A stretch of 64,000 nucleotides of DNA from Polynucleobacter sp. SHI8 (GTDB lineage: Bacteria > Pseudomonadota > Gammaproteobacteria > Burkholderiales > Burkholderiaceae): NCBI RefSeq assembly GCF_027944005.1, contig NZ_AP027204.1:1798001-1862000 (forward strand), in the 5' to 3' direction. The notes under the pieces are model-generated. The model did not search any database and was not told the origin of the DNA. It was given only the letters and a program-made list of their open reading frames with translations. Positions 35,905 to 44,675 of this stretch are shown piece after piece; the first letter of the stretch is position 1, and the number at the start of each line of letters is the position of its first letter. Made by a program: the position numbers and the translations under genes.

Positions 35905-36672
35905 TTACTTTTTCTTTAAAGTTGCTAAATGGGGATATTTTTCAGTCAGCAATGAACCGCTATAGTACGTAGGCTGAAAAGCTTCATGTGTCTGAATATT
36001 TTTTAACCAAGTTGCTATCTGTGGCATATCTTGCCATGCATCATCCATATTGATATCTGCCATACGAACAATCACTGGCATCACGGCGATATCCGCAAGG
36101 CTTATCTCTTTGCCCATTAACCAAGGACCGCCTGATTCTGTAATCCACTCATTCATACGCACAACAGCACGTTGTAATTTATCTGTTGCAGTATCCATAT
36201 CCTTTTGCGGGAAACCGGTTCGTCCCATTGCCATCAGAAATTCTTTTCTTAGGGGTTTGGATTCGCACAACGTAAGAAACTCTTCTTCCGACATCTTTTG
36301 GAAATGCGGTAAAAATGCCAAGTTATAGGAAGGCACTCGGATCGCTGGGGTTGGTATTTCATCGATGTAGCGCATCATCCAACGCATCTTTGCTCTTTCT
36401 ACTGGATCTGTAGGAGTAAAGCAAATAGGATCAGGCCTTACTTCATCCAAATACTCCATGATGACGGCAGAATCTAAAACTGTTCTTCCTTGATGAATCA
36501 ATGCGGGCACAACTGCATTTGGATTAATTGCTTTATATTCAGGCTTTAATTGATCACCAGAAAATAAATCCAACAAATGTTGCTCAAATGGAATTTTTTT
36601 GGCATTGAGAACAAAGCGTACGCGCTGACTGCATGTTGATTGTGGGGCATTGTAAAGAACAAAATCACTCAT
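35905..36672 (-). CDS. Glutathione S-transferase family protein
   Basis: This 255-residue protein has an N-terminal thioredoxin-like domain (about 1-80; VLYNAPQSTCSQRVRFVLNA, where SxCxQRVR is a usual glutathione-site form, and TVLDSAVIMEYLDE) and an all-helical C-terminal domain with WLMGKEISLADIAVMPVIVR. It may serve detoxification or ring/dehydration chemistry in catabolism; the role is open. It is convergent with the lyase gene with no gap. Confidence 0.87.
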   Translation of the reverse strand: MSDFVLYNAPQSTCSQRVRFVLNAKKIPFEQHLLDLFSGDQLKPEYKAINPNAVVPALIHQGRTVLDSAVIMEYLDEVRPDPICFTPTDPVERAKMRWMMRYIDEIPTPAIRVPSYNLAFLPHFQKMSEEEFLTLCESKPLRKEFLMAMGRTGFPQKDMDTATDKLQRAVVRMNEWITESGGPWLMGKEISLADIAVMPVIVRMADINMDDAWQDMPQIATWLKNIQTHEAFQPTYYSGSLLTEKYPHLATLKKK

Positions 36673-36843
36673 AAAGTACCTTTAAACGTGTCATATTGAT
36701 ATTAGCATTATTTGGGTATCCACAATACTTAATTGCTGCACCATAAATTAATACAGCAAAAAAAATCACTCCCAAGGTTGCTGAGTCATTCTCAGTTATC
36801 TTGATTAAAGAATAACTATTATTCTGAATAATCTTCTTTATTT

Positions 36844-37824
36844 CTATTTTTTTCCACTCATTCGTCCTGAATTGGCCATAGCATTTTCCCAAAATGGGTC
36901 TAAATCCCAATTTTCCGGGAAACCCATGTGTGCTCTTGAAACTGATGGGTAGCGATCAAGAAGATTGATCAATCTTGATGCCCAACAATTATCAGGAGTT
37001 ATGATTCTAAGCATCGATTCAATAACTACTATTTGTAAATAAAGTCTTCTTTGAGGATTGATAAATTGGGTATAAGTTCTACTTTTAACAGGAATAGACG
37101 ATGGAAAGGATGGCCATTTTTTTGGAGGTCGCTTGGGAAGTTCAGGACAACTCCCAAACTCACGATTCCAGACCCTAGCATGATGAGCACATAAATTTCG
37201 AAGATCAGACAAGCTTCGGAACCAGGATTTTAAAAGGGTGTATTTAAATTGAAAATGAGATTCAATTTGTTGTGAATCTATAGGATTTTTCAAATTTGAA
37301 AAAAGAGTAGAAACTTCCTTGAAAGTTAATAACTCTACAACCATCCAAATTGGTGGTTGCTCAGGGGCTTGTTTATATTTATTACGATAATGGTTTAAAA
37401 AGGTTTCAACCTCCCGCCTTTTTGAATCATCTGCTAATTTTTCTAACAACCATGAGTGGTCGTAACGGGTATCAAATAGGGTTGAATCCAGATAGCCGTG
37501 AGGGCCATAGCGCATACCTAAAGTATTAGTTATTTGAGCTCTTAGGGAAACTTCTATTCTTTCAATCGCATCAAGTAGTAAAAGTCTTAGCTCTCGATCA
37601 AATATATAAAGACTTAAAACATCCTCAAACCTAGTACCACTTTTAAATAAATGGTCTTCGAGATCTGGTACATAAAAAGGTCTAGTATATGCAGAAAGAC
37701 GAAAGTAACTGATATTATTTAAACAAAATGAAGCTCTAGCATCATCAGTAATAATTAAACTGCGATCTTTTAATTTTTGGATATGATCAGCAATGCTGAG
37801 TGCGGGTTTGTCGAATTGAGTCAT
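36844..37824 (-). CDS. Abi_2-family (AbiD/AbiF-like) HEPN abortive-infection protein
   Basis: This 326-residue protein opens FDKPALSIADHIQKLKDRSL and has NNISYFRLSAYTRPFY and DRELRLLLLDAIERIEVSLR, all typical of Abi_2. The likely RNase motif is RNLCAHH (R-x4-H of HEPN proteins). ATG 37824 is chosen because family homology begins there; the longer frame would run through a hairpin RNA. There is no Shine-Dalgarno: the U-tract of that hairpin ends four bases before the ATG. Family members stop growth during phage infection. It is a single gene, with no toxin partner protein nearby. Confidence 0.88.
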   Translation of the reverse strand: MTQFDKPALSIADHIQKLKDRSLIITDDARASFCLNNISYFRLSAYTRPFYVPDLEDHLFKSGTRFEDVLSLYIFDRELRLLLLDAIERIEVSLRAQITNTLGMRYGPHGYLDSTLFDTRYDHSWLLEKLADDSKRREVETFLNHYRNKYKQAPEQPPIWMVVELLTFKEVSTLFSNLKNPIDSQQIESHFQFKYTLLKSWFRSLSDLRNLCAHHARVWNREFGSCPELPKRPPKKWPSFPSSIPVKSRTYTQFINPQRRLYLQIVVIESMLRIITPDNCWASRLINLLDRYPSVSRAHMGFPENWDLDPFWENAMANSGRMSGKK

Positions 37825-37827
37825 ATT

Positions 37828-37880
37828 TAAAAAAAACCCGCCAAAGTGTGCATCGCAGAGAGGCATGGCGGGTGTGTTAC
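37828..37880 (-). ncRNA. Candidate abiF-type small RNA upstream of the Abi gene
   Basis: On the minus strand TATAAT is followed by a short transcript of about 50 nt. A 7-bp stem ACCCGCC (37867-37873) pairs with GGCGGGT (37836-37842), encloses about 24 nt in which UGC/GCA can extend the pairing, and ends in eight U residues at 37829-37836. The U-tract stops four bases before the Abi start codon. A structured RNA motif named abiF is known next to Abi_2 genes; the match here is by position and architecture only. Confidence 0.6.
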
Positions 37881-37885
37881 TAATC

Positions 37886-37891
37886 ATTATA
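37886..37891 (-). promoter_or_regulatory. -10 box for the small RNA/Abi unit
   Basis: A perfect TATAAT on the minus strand lies about 13 bases before the RNA stem, so initiation near 37879 would place the stem almost at the 5' end. No good -35 hexamer is seen at 17 bp (CAAAAA). Confidence 0.5.
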
Positions 37892-38068
37892 CACATCTTA
37901 GAATTGCTTTTTTGAATAAAGGCTTTTTTACAACAACTCCTAATCTTAGATATGCGCTTTTAGACAGCATTCCTATCCACTATTTTAAAAAACTTTTAAA
38001 TAAATAGAATCATCTTATGGGGATATACTGACAAATGTCTTTTACATAGCTTCATGTAATAATTGCTT

Positions 38069-38980
38069 ATGCCAATCAATGACCTATCGCGCGTCCCCCT
38101 CAAATGGCCTAATCGCAAATTTAGCCAGACCCATTATGACTCTGGACTAGACTGGCATTTTCAAATCAGTCGGCATGAAAACCCATCAGCAAAAGTCATT
38201 GTTCTCATTCATGGTACTGGTTCATCTGCTCATTCTTGGGAAAAAATCCTGCCTGTTTTAGCAAGAGATTACACGGTAATCGCCCCGGATTTACCTGGTC
38301 ATGGATTTACTGTCGGGGCAAAAAAATCAGGTTTGCATATTGATCAAATTGCCATAAGTTTGTATTCACTCTTCAAATCAATCAATTTGCCACAGATTGA
38401 TGCAATGATTGGTCATTCTGCAGGAGCAAACTGTGCTTTAGCCTTAAGCCTTATATATAAAGAGCCACCCGCAGTCATTATTGGCCTTAACCCCTCATTT
38501 GTTGCACCTCCTAGTATTTACAACTTCTTTGTTGGTCCATTAATTAATCCACTCGTTACTTCCGGCTTTGTTGCCAGCTTTTTAGCGAACACCATTCCGA
38601 TGACTGGAATGATCGATAAACTGTTGGATTCCACGAATTCGATTCTTACGACTAAGCAACGCGAACCCTATCATCTTTTATTTAAACAGCAAAGCCACAT
38701 CTATGGCTCCATGAACTTCATGGCTGCCTCAAATATTCCCGAATTACTCCAAAAAAGCGCAAAACTTCAGACAAAATGTACTTTTTTAGTGGCTGCACAA
38801 GATCCCTGGGTTCCAGAAAGCTCCCTACTGCCCGTCATCCATCAATGCTATCCAAATGCCGTTATCAGCATTGAGGAAGGGGGGCACTTGTTTCACGAAG
38901 AAAACCCCTCTCGCGCACTAAAAGTAATTCAGGAGGCCCTGCAAGCGTTCAACCCGAATCCTTCCCCAGTCAATGCTTAG
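38069..38980 (+). CDS. BchO-like alpha/beta hydrolase
   Basis: This 303-residue hydrolase has the nucleophile elbow IGHSAGANCAL, an oxyanion segment VLIHGTGSSAHSWEKILPVL, an Asp in AAQDPWVPES and a His in EGGHLFHEENPS. The N-terminal pattern KWPNRKFSQ with LDWHFQ matches BchO, the Mg-chelatase accessory protein of phototrophs. No bch, crt or puf gene is in the window. Its last 8 bp overlap ccmA, so it is probably co-translated with the cytochrome c maturation genes. ATG 38069 is preferred over TTG 38063. Function is not proven. Confidence 0.75.
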   Translation: MPINDLSRVPLKWPNRKFSQTHYDSGLDWHFQISRHENPSAKVIVLIHGTGSSAHSWEKILPVLARDYTVIAPDLPGHGFTVGAKKSGLHIDQIAISLYSLFKSINLPQIDAMIGHSAGANCALALSLIYKEPPAVIIGLNPSFVAPPSIYNFFVGPLINPLVTSGFVASFLANTIPMTGMIDKLLDSTNSILTTKQREPYHLLFKQQSHIYGSMNFMAASNIPELLQKSAKLQTKCTFLVAAQDPWVPESSLLPVIHQCYPNAVISIEEGGHLFHEENPSRALKVIQEALQAFNPNPSPVNA

Positions 38981-39605
38981 CACTCTAGAAATTTCCTGCG
39001 AGCGCGGTCGTCAACTCCTCTGGAGTGATGTCAATCTCACTGTGGATCTGGGTCAACTCTTATTTGTCAGTGGCGCCAACGGCAGCGGTAAATCTTCCTT
39101 GTTACGCATACTGGCAGGATTATCGTCGGCTAACTCTGGTGATGTTTTATGGTGTGGTGAAAAAATTAACGTAGAAACTCAAATGTATCGCTCACAACTT
39201 CTCTATATCGGTCATCAACCACCGTTAAAACCAGAGTTAAATGCTGTTGAAAATTTGACTTTTTTAACGCAGCTTCATGGACAAAGTGTGTCCCAGGATC
39301 AGATGATTTCAGCTCTTCAATCCTGGGAACTTCAAGGTAAAACTATTTACCTACCATCCAAGCATCTATCGCAAGGACAAAAGCAACGGGTTGCCTTGAC
39401 GCAGCTTTCTTTACTAGAAAAAGTACTTTGGATTTTAGATGAGCCTTTTAACAGTTTAGATTCCAATGGTTCCAACATACTAAGCAAACAATTAGAATTC
39501 CACTTGGCGCAGAATTACATCGCAGTGATCACCAGTCATCTGCATGAAACGGCTGCTCACATCGCCCCTTCTTTGCAACAACGCGAGATCAGAATCGAGT
39601 TTTAA
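38973..39605 (+). CDS. ccmA: Cytochrome c maturation ATPase CcmA
   Basis: This 210-residue ABC ATPase of the heme-handling CcmABCD complex has Walker A GANGSGKSSLLR, signature LSQGQKQRVALT and Walker B VLWILDEPFNSLD. The short length without extra domains is normal for CcmA. It drives release of holo-CcmE from CcmC. It leads the ccmABCDEFGHI order and overlaps the preceding hydrolase gene by 8 bp. Confidence 0.95.
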   Translation: MLSTLEISCERGRQLLWSDVNLTVDLGQLLFVSGANGSGKSSLLRILAGLSSANSGDVLWCGEKINVETQMYRSQLLYIGHQPPLKPELNAVENLTFLTQLHGQSVSQDQMISALQSWELQGKTIYLPSKHLSQGQKQRVALTQLSLLEKVLWILDEPFNSLDSNGSNILSKQLEFHLAQNYIAVITSHLHETAAHIAPSLQQREIRIEF

Positions 39606-39607
39606 GC

Positions 39608-40291
39608 ATGACGCCCATCTCAACCATCAACATCCTTTTGTGTATCTTTAAACGTGATATCACACTTGCGATTCGTCGTGGTTCAGACACATGTGGTGCA
39701 ATTTTCTTTTTTGCTTTAGTGGTGAGTCTTTTTCCCCTGGCACTTGGCTCTGAAACAAAGCTTTTACAACAAATTGCTCCAGGAATTATTTGGGTTAGCG
39801 CTCTATTGGCGGTCATGCTATCTTTAAGTCGTTTGTTTAATGATGATTTTGTGGATGGCGTTCTTGAACAGCTGGCTTTAAGCGCGTGTCCCCTCGAATT
39901 AGTAGTCTTTGCAAAAGTTATTGCCCATTGGTGCTATACGGGTTTTGTCTTGCTCTTGTTGTCACCAATTCTGGCGTTGCAATTTAATCTACCGACTCAT
40001 TCTATTCAAGTTCTTTTTATTGCTTTACTACTTGGCACTCCTACCCTGAGTTTTATTGGCTCTATTGGCGCAGCTCTGACGGTAGGATTAAAAAGCTCTG
40101 GGGCACTCATCTCATTGTTAATCCTGCCTTTATTAATACCCGCTCTGATTCTAGGCACCTTAGCTGTAGATGCTGCCGCCATGGAAATGCCTTATTCGGT
40201 ATACTTACATCTTTTAGTCGCTTACGGTGTTTTATCAAGTTTTTTTGCTCCAGTAGCATGTGCCTCAGCCTTAAGAATCGTGCTTGATTAA
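39608..40291 (+). CDS. ccmB: Cytochrome c maturation permease CcmB
   Basis: This 227-residue inner-membrane protein has six hydrophobic helices. The N-terminal cytoplasmic segment FKRDITLAIRRGSDT and SRLFNDDFVDGVLEQLALSA are CcmB hallmarks. It forms the transporter-like complex with CcmA and CcmC. It starts 2 bp after ccmA. Confidence 0.94.
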   Translation: MTPISTINILLCIFKRDITLAIRRGSDTCGAIFFFALVVSLFPLALGSETKLLQQIAPGIIWVSALLAVMLSLSRLFNDDFVDGVLEQLALSACPLELVVFAKVIAHWCYTGFVLLLLSPILALQFNLPTHSIQVLFIALLLGTPTLSFIGSIGAALTVGLKSSGALISLLILPLLIPALILGTLAVDAAAMEMPYSVYLHLLVAYGVLSSFFAPVACASALRIVLD

Positions 40292-40303
40292 ATAAAATCT
40301 TTT

Positions 40304-41086
40304 ATGCAAACCAAAACTGCCATGACCTCTCAACCGTCCAAATCGATTCATTGGTTTACATTTGCAGCGCCTAGTAAGTTTTACTTTTTAGCCAAAAAAT
40401 TGATTCCTTTATTTTGGCTATTTTCTATCGTGCTCGGATTGGTTGGTCTTATCCTCGGCTTATTGTTTGCGCCGACAGATGCAGTTCAAGGTGATTCATA
40501 CCGGATTATTTTTATTCATGTCCCAGCCGCATGGATGTCGATGATTCTTTATCTAGCCATGGCGTTTTGGGGAGCCATGGGGATGATTTTTAATGCCCGT
40601 TTAGCCTATCGTATTTCAAATAGTATCGCTATAACTGGCGCCATCATGACTTTTATTGCTTTGTGGACCGGCGCCCTTTGGGGAAAGCCAACGTGGGGAG
40701 CTTGGTGGGTATGGGACGCCCGACTGACTTCTGAATTAATTTTATTGTTTTTATATATTGGCTATCTCAGTTTATATAGTGCTATTGATGATGCGCGTAA
40801 GGCTGCTAAAGCGGCTTCCCTTCTCGCCATCATTGGCGTTGTCAATGTCCCCATCATTTATTTCTCGGTCAAGTGGTGGAATACTTTACATCAGGGAGCT
40901 TCCATTACTGTCACGAAAACTAGTATGGATAGCTCTATGCTTCTCGCGATGTTAATCATGACCTTTGCATTTTGGTCCTATACTTTTGCCACGATTCTGA
41001 CGCGAGTGAACTATAAAACACTTGATGAAGAATCTCACACTGACTGGGTGCAAAAAGAATTATCTGACATTGGGGGACTCAAATGA
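40304..41086 (+). CDS. ccmC: Heme-handling protein CcmC
   Basis: This 260-residue six-helix membrane protein has the tryptophan-rich WWD heme-binding signature in GKPTWGAWWVWDARLTSE and flanking histidines in IFIHVPAAWMS and WNTLHQGAS. It loads heme onto CcmE in the periplasm. The stop overlaps ccmD (ATGA). Confidence 0.95.
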   Translation: MQTKTAMTSQPSKSIHWFTFAAPSKFYFLAKKLIPLFWLFSIVLGLVGLILGLLFAPTDAVQGDSYRIIFIHVPAAWMSMILYLAMAFWGAMGMIFNARLAYRISNSIAITGAIMTFIALWTGALWGKPTWGAWWVWDARLTSELILLFLYIGYLSLYSAIDDARKAAKAASLLAIIGVVNVPIIYFSVKWWNTLHQGASITVTKTSMDSSMLLAMLIMTFAFWSYTFATILTRVNYKTLDEESHTDWVQKELSDIGGLK

Positions 41087-41235
41087 TTTGGTCTTCTTTT
41101 TCTGACTTTATCAATATGAATGGCTATGGCCCTTATGTCTGGGGATCTTTTGTGGTTACCTTCGTCCTTTTTTATGTCGAACAAAGATCCTTAACGCTCT
41201 TTCGTAAAAAAATCATTTCCTCCGAGCAATCATGA
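41083..41235 (+). CDS. ccmD: Heme exporter small subunit CcmD
   Basis: This 50-residue protein begins MIWSSFSDFINMNGYGPYVW, has one membrane helix (SFVVTFVLFYV) and ends with a basic tail, as in CcmD, which holds holo-CcmE on the CcmABC complex. It overlaps ccmC and ccmE by ATGA at both ends, which supports it as a real gene despite its size. Confidence 0.92.
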   Translation: MIWSSFSDFINMNGYGPYVWGSFVVTFVLFYVEQRSLTLFRKKIISSEQS

Positions 41236-41699
41236 CACCACGCAAGCGACGTACTTATTTCATTTTAGGTGGCTTGATTGCCATCGGCATTGCCACATTT
41301 TTTGTTCTCAGAGCTTTTAATGAGAACTTGGTTTTCTTTTATACCCCTACCCAAATTATTGCCAAAGAAGCCCCCGTGAATAAAAATTTTCGGATTGGTG
41401 GTATGGTTCTAAGCGATAGTGTCAAACGCGAACCAGGAGGACTACAAGTGTCTTTTGTTGTGACAGATATGGTGAATTCAGTTCCCGTTCAATATAGCGG
41501 TATCTTGCCGGATTTATTTAAAGAAGGTAAAGGGGTAGTTGCGCAAGGAAAACTAAATGAGCATGGAACCTTCATCGCTTCACAAGTGTTAGCAAAGCAT
41601 GATGAAAACTACATGCCGCCGGAAGCCAAAAGTGCTTTAGATGCTGCAAAAACAAACCAAGAAAAACTCTCAAAATCTATTCTCACGGATGGTAAATAA
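41232..41699 (+). CDS. ccmE: Periplasmic heme chaperone CcmE
   Basis: This 155-residue protein has a signal-anchor helix (YFILGGLIAIGIATFFVL) and an OB-fold periplasmic domain with FRIGGMVLSDSV and GILPDLFKEGKGVVAQG. The heme-attachment His and nearby Tyr are in LAKHDENYMPPE, the usual HxxxY form. It ferries heme from CcmC to CcmF. Confidence 0.95.
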   Translation: MTPRKRRTYFILGGLIAIGIATFFVLRAFNENLVFFYTPTQIIAKEAPVNKNFRIGGMVLSDSVKREPGGLQVSFVVTDMVNSVPVQYSGILPDLFKEGKGVVAQGKLNEHGTFIASQVLAKHDENYMPPEAKSALDAAKTNQEKLSKSILTDGK

Positions 41700-43654
41700 T
41701 GATTCCTGAAATAGGTCATATTGCTTTAATTACTGCTTTTGTAGTTGCCTTGCTCCAGTGCGTTCTCCCCTTGTGGGGAGCTCATACTCATCAAGTGCGG
41801 CTCATGGCCATTGCTAAACCTGCCGCCTTTGCTCATTTTGTCATGATTTTAGTGGCCTTTGCTTGTTTAATTTATGCCTTCATGAATAATGATTTTTCAG
41901 TACTCAATGTCGCTGAAAATTCGAATGCCTCCTTACCTATGATCTATCGTATTTGTGCCTCCTGGGGTAGCCATGAAGGGTCAATTTTGTTGTGGGCATT
42001 GATGCTGAGTGGTTGGGGTCTTGCTGTTGCTTGTTTTTCGAAAAACTTACCGAGTTTTGTTCTTGCGCGCACACTCGGTGTGATGGGTTTTATTAGTTCA
42101 GGAACAATCCTATTTACGATAGCGACTTCCAATCCTTTTTTACGTATATTGCCTCCGGCTCTGAATGGTCGTGATCTCAACCCACTTCTACAAGATCCTG
42201 GAATGATTATTCATCCGCCGATGTTGTATATGGGATATGTTGGAACTTCCGTTGTATTTTCTTTAGCGATTGCCGCGCTACTTTCCGGGAAACTTGACTC
42301 TTCATGGGCACGCTGGTCTCGCCCATGGATTACAACAGCTTGGTGTTTTCTAACCCTTGGTATTGCTTTAGGGAGTGCCTGGGCTTATTACGAACTTGGA
42401 TGGGGTGGATGGTGGTTTTGGGACCCGGTTGAAAACGCTTCTTTTATGCCTTGGCTTTTAGGTACGGCCCTGATTCATTCGCTAGCTGTGACTGAAAAAC
42501 GGGGCGGCTTTAAGATGTGGACTGCTTTGCTTGCGATCCTGACTTTTTCCATGTCATTACTTGGAACTTTTTTAGTCAGATCAGGTGTCATTACTTCCGT
42601 GCATGCCTTTGCAACTGATCCAACACGTGGTATTTTTATTCTCATCTTTTTAGCAGTCTTAATCGGTGGTTCACTGACCTTGTTTGCCCTGCGTGCCCCT
42701 CGGGCATCTATCGGTGAATCCTTTGATACGGTTTCTAGAGACTCGATGCTGTTAGCCAATAACATTCTATTACTCGTGTCTGCTTTTACTGTGCTTCTCG
42801 GCACCCTCTATCCGCTCATATTAGATGCTCTAGGCTTAGGAAAGATCTCCGTAGGTCAACCTTACTTTAACGCGGTATTTATTCCCCTCATGGCACCTGC
42901 CCTCTTTTTAATGGGTGTTGGCCCAATCACTAAATGGCGCAGTGCCAAGCCGATTGAGCTCGCTACGCAATTACGTTGGGCTTTGGCAATCACTGTCATC
43001 ACTTCTGCGGTTGCTGCATTGACGATGCGTTCTTGGACTGCCTTGATTGGTTTTGGCTTGTTCATCGCTATATGGATTGTGACTGCAACGATCAATAACT
43101 TAATTGCACGTCTGCGACTTCATCCCCAAGGTTTCTTGACGGGTTTTAAGATTCAACCGCTGAGCTACTACGGTATGGTCATCGCGCATCTTGGTGTTGC
43201 TGTCTTTGTCTTTGGTGTCACGATGGTCACTGGCTTTGAAGAAGAAAAAGATTTAAGAATGCAAGCCGGAAGTACGAGCGAACTCGCTGGCTATCAAATT
43301 CGTTTTGATGGTGTCAAAGAAGTTTTGGGAAGTAACTATACAGCTGCTCAGGGCCAAATTACGATTAGTAAAGATGGTCAAGTATTAACGGTCATGCAAC
43401 CAGAAAAAAGAAAGTATTTTTCAAGTGAAATGCTAATGACTGAAGCTGCTATTTACTCCAAAGTAAGTGGTGATATGTACATCTCGATGGCAGAACCTGT
43501 GAGTAAGACCGAATGGGGTGTGAAGGTGCAATATAAACCTTTCATCTCATGGATTTGGGCAGGGGCATTTTTAATTGCTTTAGGTGGTTTCTTCGCAATT
43601 CTGGATAAAAAATATCGCACTAAGCCTGCAGGCTTGGTTAAGGTGACATCTTGA
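41699..43654 (+). CDS. ccmF: Heme lyase CcmF
   Basis: This 651-residue multi-helix membrane protein has the WWD motif GWGGWWFWDPVENASFMPW, SWGSHEGSILLW and IHPPMLYMGYVG. With CcmH and CcmI it attaches heme to apocytochrome c at the periplasmic face. Length is normal. It shares one base with ccmE and overlaps ccmG by 4 bp. Confidence 0.95.
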   Translation: MIPEIGHIALITAFVVALLQCVLPLWGAHTHQVRLMAIAKPAAFAHFVMILVAFACLIYAFMNNDFSVLNVAENSNASLPMIYRICASWGSHEGSILLWALMLSGWGLAVACFSKNLPSFVLARTLGVMGFISSGTILFTIATSNPFLRILPPALNGRDLNPLLQDPGMIIHPPMLYMGYVGTSVVFSLAIAALLSGKLDSSWARWSRPWITTAWCFLTLGIALGSAWAYYELGWGGWWFWDPVENASFMPWLLGTALIHSLAVTEKRGGFKMWTALLAILTFSMSLLGTFLVRSGVITSVHAFATDPTRGIFILIFLAVLIGGSLTLFALRAPRASIGESFDTVSRDSMLLANNILLLVSAFTVLLGTLYPLILDALGLGKISVGQPYFNAVFIPLMAPALFLMGVGPITKWRSAKPIELATQLRWALAITVITSAVAALTMRSWTALIGFGLFIAIWIVTATINNLIARLRLHPQGFLTGFKIQPLSYYGMVIAHLGVAVFVFGVTMVTGFEEEKDLRMQAGSTSELAGYQIRFDGVKEVLGSNYTAAQGQITISKDGQVLTVMQPEKRKYFSSEMLMTEAAIYSKVSGDMYISMAEPVSKTEWGVKVQYKPFISWIWAGAFLIALGGFFAILDKKYRTKPAGLVKVTS

Positions 43655-44181
43655 AACGCTTTCTGCCGCTGATTATTTTTGCTTGCCTGTGCGTATTCTT
43701 GGTCATCGGCTTGCAGCTCAACCCGAAAGATGTCCCTTCCCCTTTGATTGGCAAAGTAGCGCCTCAATTTAGCCAACCCATACTAAATCAAACCAGCCAA
43801 AATTTTTCTCCCGAACAGATGCGAGGAAAAGTATGGCTCCTCAATGTCTGGGCCTCTTGGTGTGTCTCTTGTCGAGAAGAGCATCCCTTGCTCAACGAAT
43901 TAGCCAAACAACAAACGATTCCAATTATTGGCCTGAACTATAAAGACCAAGATGATGCTGCGAAAGAATGGCTTTCCAAAATGGGTGACCCTTATCAACT
44001 TTCAGTCGTTGATCGGTCAGGAAATATAGGGATTAATTATGGTGTATATGGTGTGCCAGAAACTTTTTTAATTAATAGCCAAGGCATCATCGTTCATAAA
44101 TTTACAGGGCCCCTGACACCGTCCTTGATCCAAAAAGAACTTTTGCCCATGTTGGCAAAGTTAAACCAATCCTCATTATGA
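43651..44181 (+). CDS. ccmG: Thiol-disulfide protein CcmG/DsbE
   Basis: This 176-residue membrane-anchored thioredoxin-like protein has the redox motif WASWCVSCREEHP and a cis-Pro region YGVYGVPETFLI. It keeps apocytochrome cysteines reduced. The start is TTG 43651, with AAGGTG upstream and a TTGA overlap with the ccmF stop. Confidence 0.94.
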   Translation: MKRFLPLIIFACLCVFLVIGLQLNPKDVPSPLIGKVAPQFSQPILNQTSQNFSPEQMRGKVWLLNVWASWCVSCREEHPLLNELAKQQTIPIIGLNYKDQDDAAKEWLSKMGDPYQLSVVDRSGNIGINYGVYGVPETFLINSQGIIVHKFTGPLTPSLIQKELLPMLAKLNQSSL

Positions 44182-44675
44182 ATCGATTTCTGAACACTTT
44201 CCAACGCATGACTTTAGGAATACTTTTCAGCTTGTTCCTATGTACTTCCATCTCCATAGCTAATGAAGCAAAGCCTTTGGCTGATAACCCAGAATTAGAG
44301 GCTAAAGTTCAAACGATTGCAATTGAACTGCGCTGCTTGGTTTGTCAAAATGAAACAATTGCGGGTTCACATGCAGATCTTGCTGTGGATCTACGAAACC
44401 AAATTCGTGATCAATTACAAAGTGGTAAATCGAAAGATGAAATTATTGCATATATGGTTGATCGCTATGGTGACTTTGTTTTATATAAACCTCCAGTAAA
44501 AAGTAATACCCTCGTTTTATGGTTTGGGCCATTTGTGATTCTCTTAATTGGTCTTTGGGCTTTACTTCGTCATATTCGTCAAGATCGAGTTGTAGTCAAA
44601 TTAGATTCAGGAAATCCTGATGATGTTTTAAAGGCAAGAGCTTTATTGTCGTCTGTAGAAAAGGATACGAAATGA
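44178..44675 (+). CDS. ccmH: Cytochrome c maturation protein CcmH
   Basis: This 165-residue protein has a signal peptide, the LRCLVCQNETIAGSHADLA redox motif (family form LRCxxCQ) and a C-terminal membrane helix (LVLWFGPFVILLIGLWALL). It presents apocytochrome to CcmF. It is the short form, with the TPR part encoded by the next gene. Confidence 0.95.
   Translation: MNRFLNTFQRMTLGILFSLFLCTSISIANEAKPLADNPELEAKVQTIAIELRCLVCQNETIAGSHADLAVDLRNQIRDQLQSGKSKDEIIAYMVDRYGDFVLYKPPVKSNTLVLWFGPFVILLIGLWALLRHIRQDRVVVKLDSGNPDDVLKARALLSSVEKDTK

Noticed and set aside
36665..36910. 81-codon minus-strand frame between the GST and Abi genes
   Set aside because: It overlaps the Abi 3' end in another frame and has no motif or ribosome site; it is probably chance.
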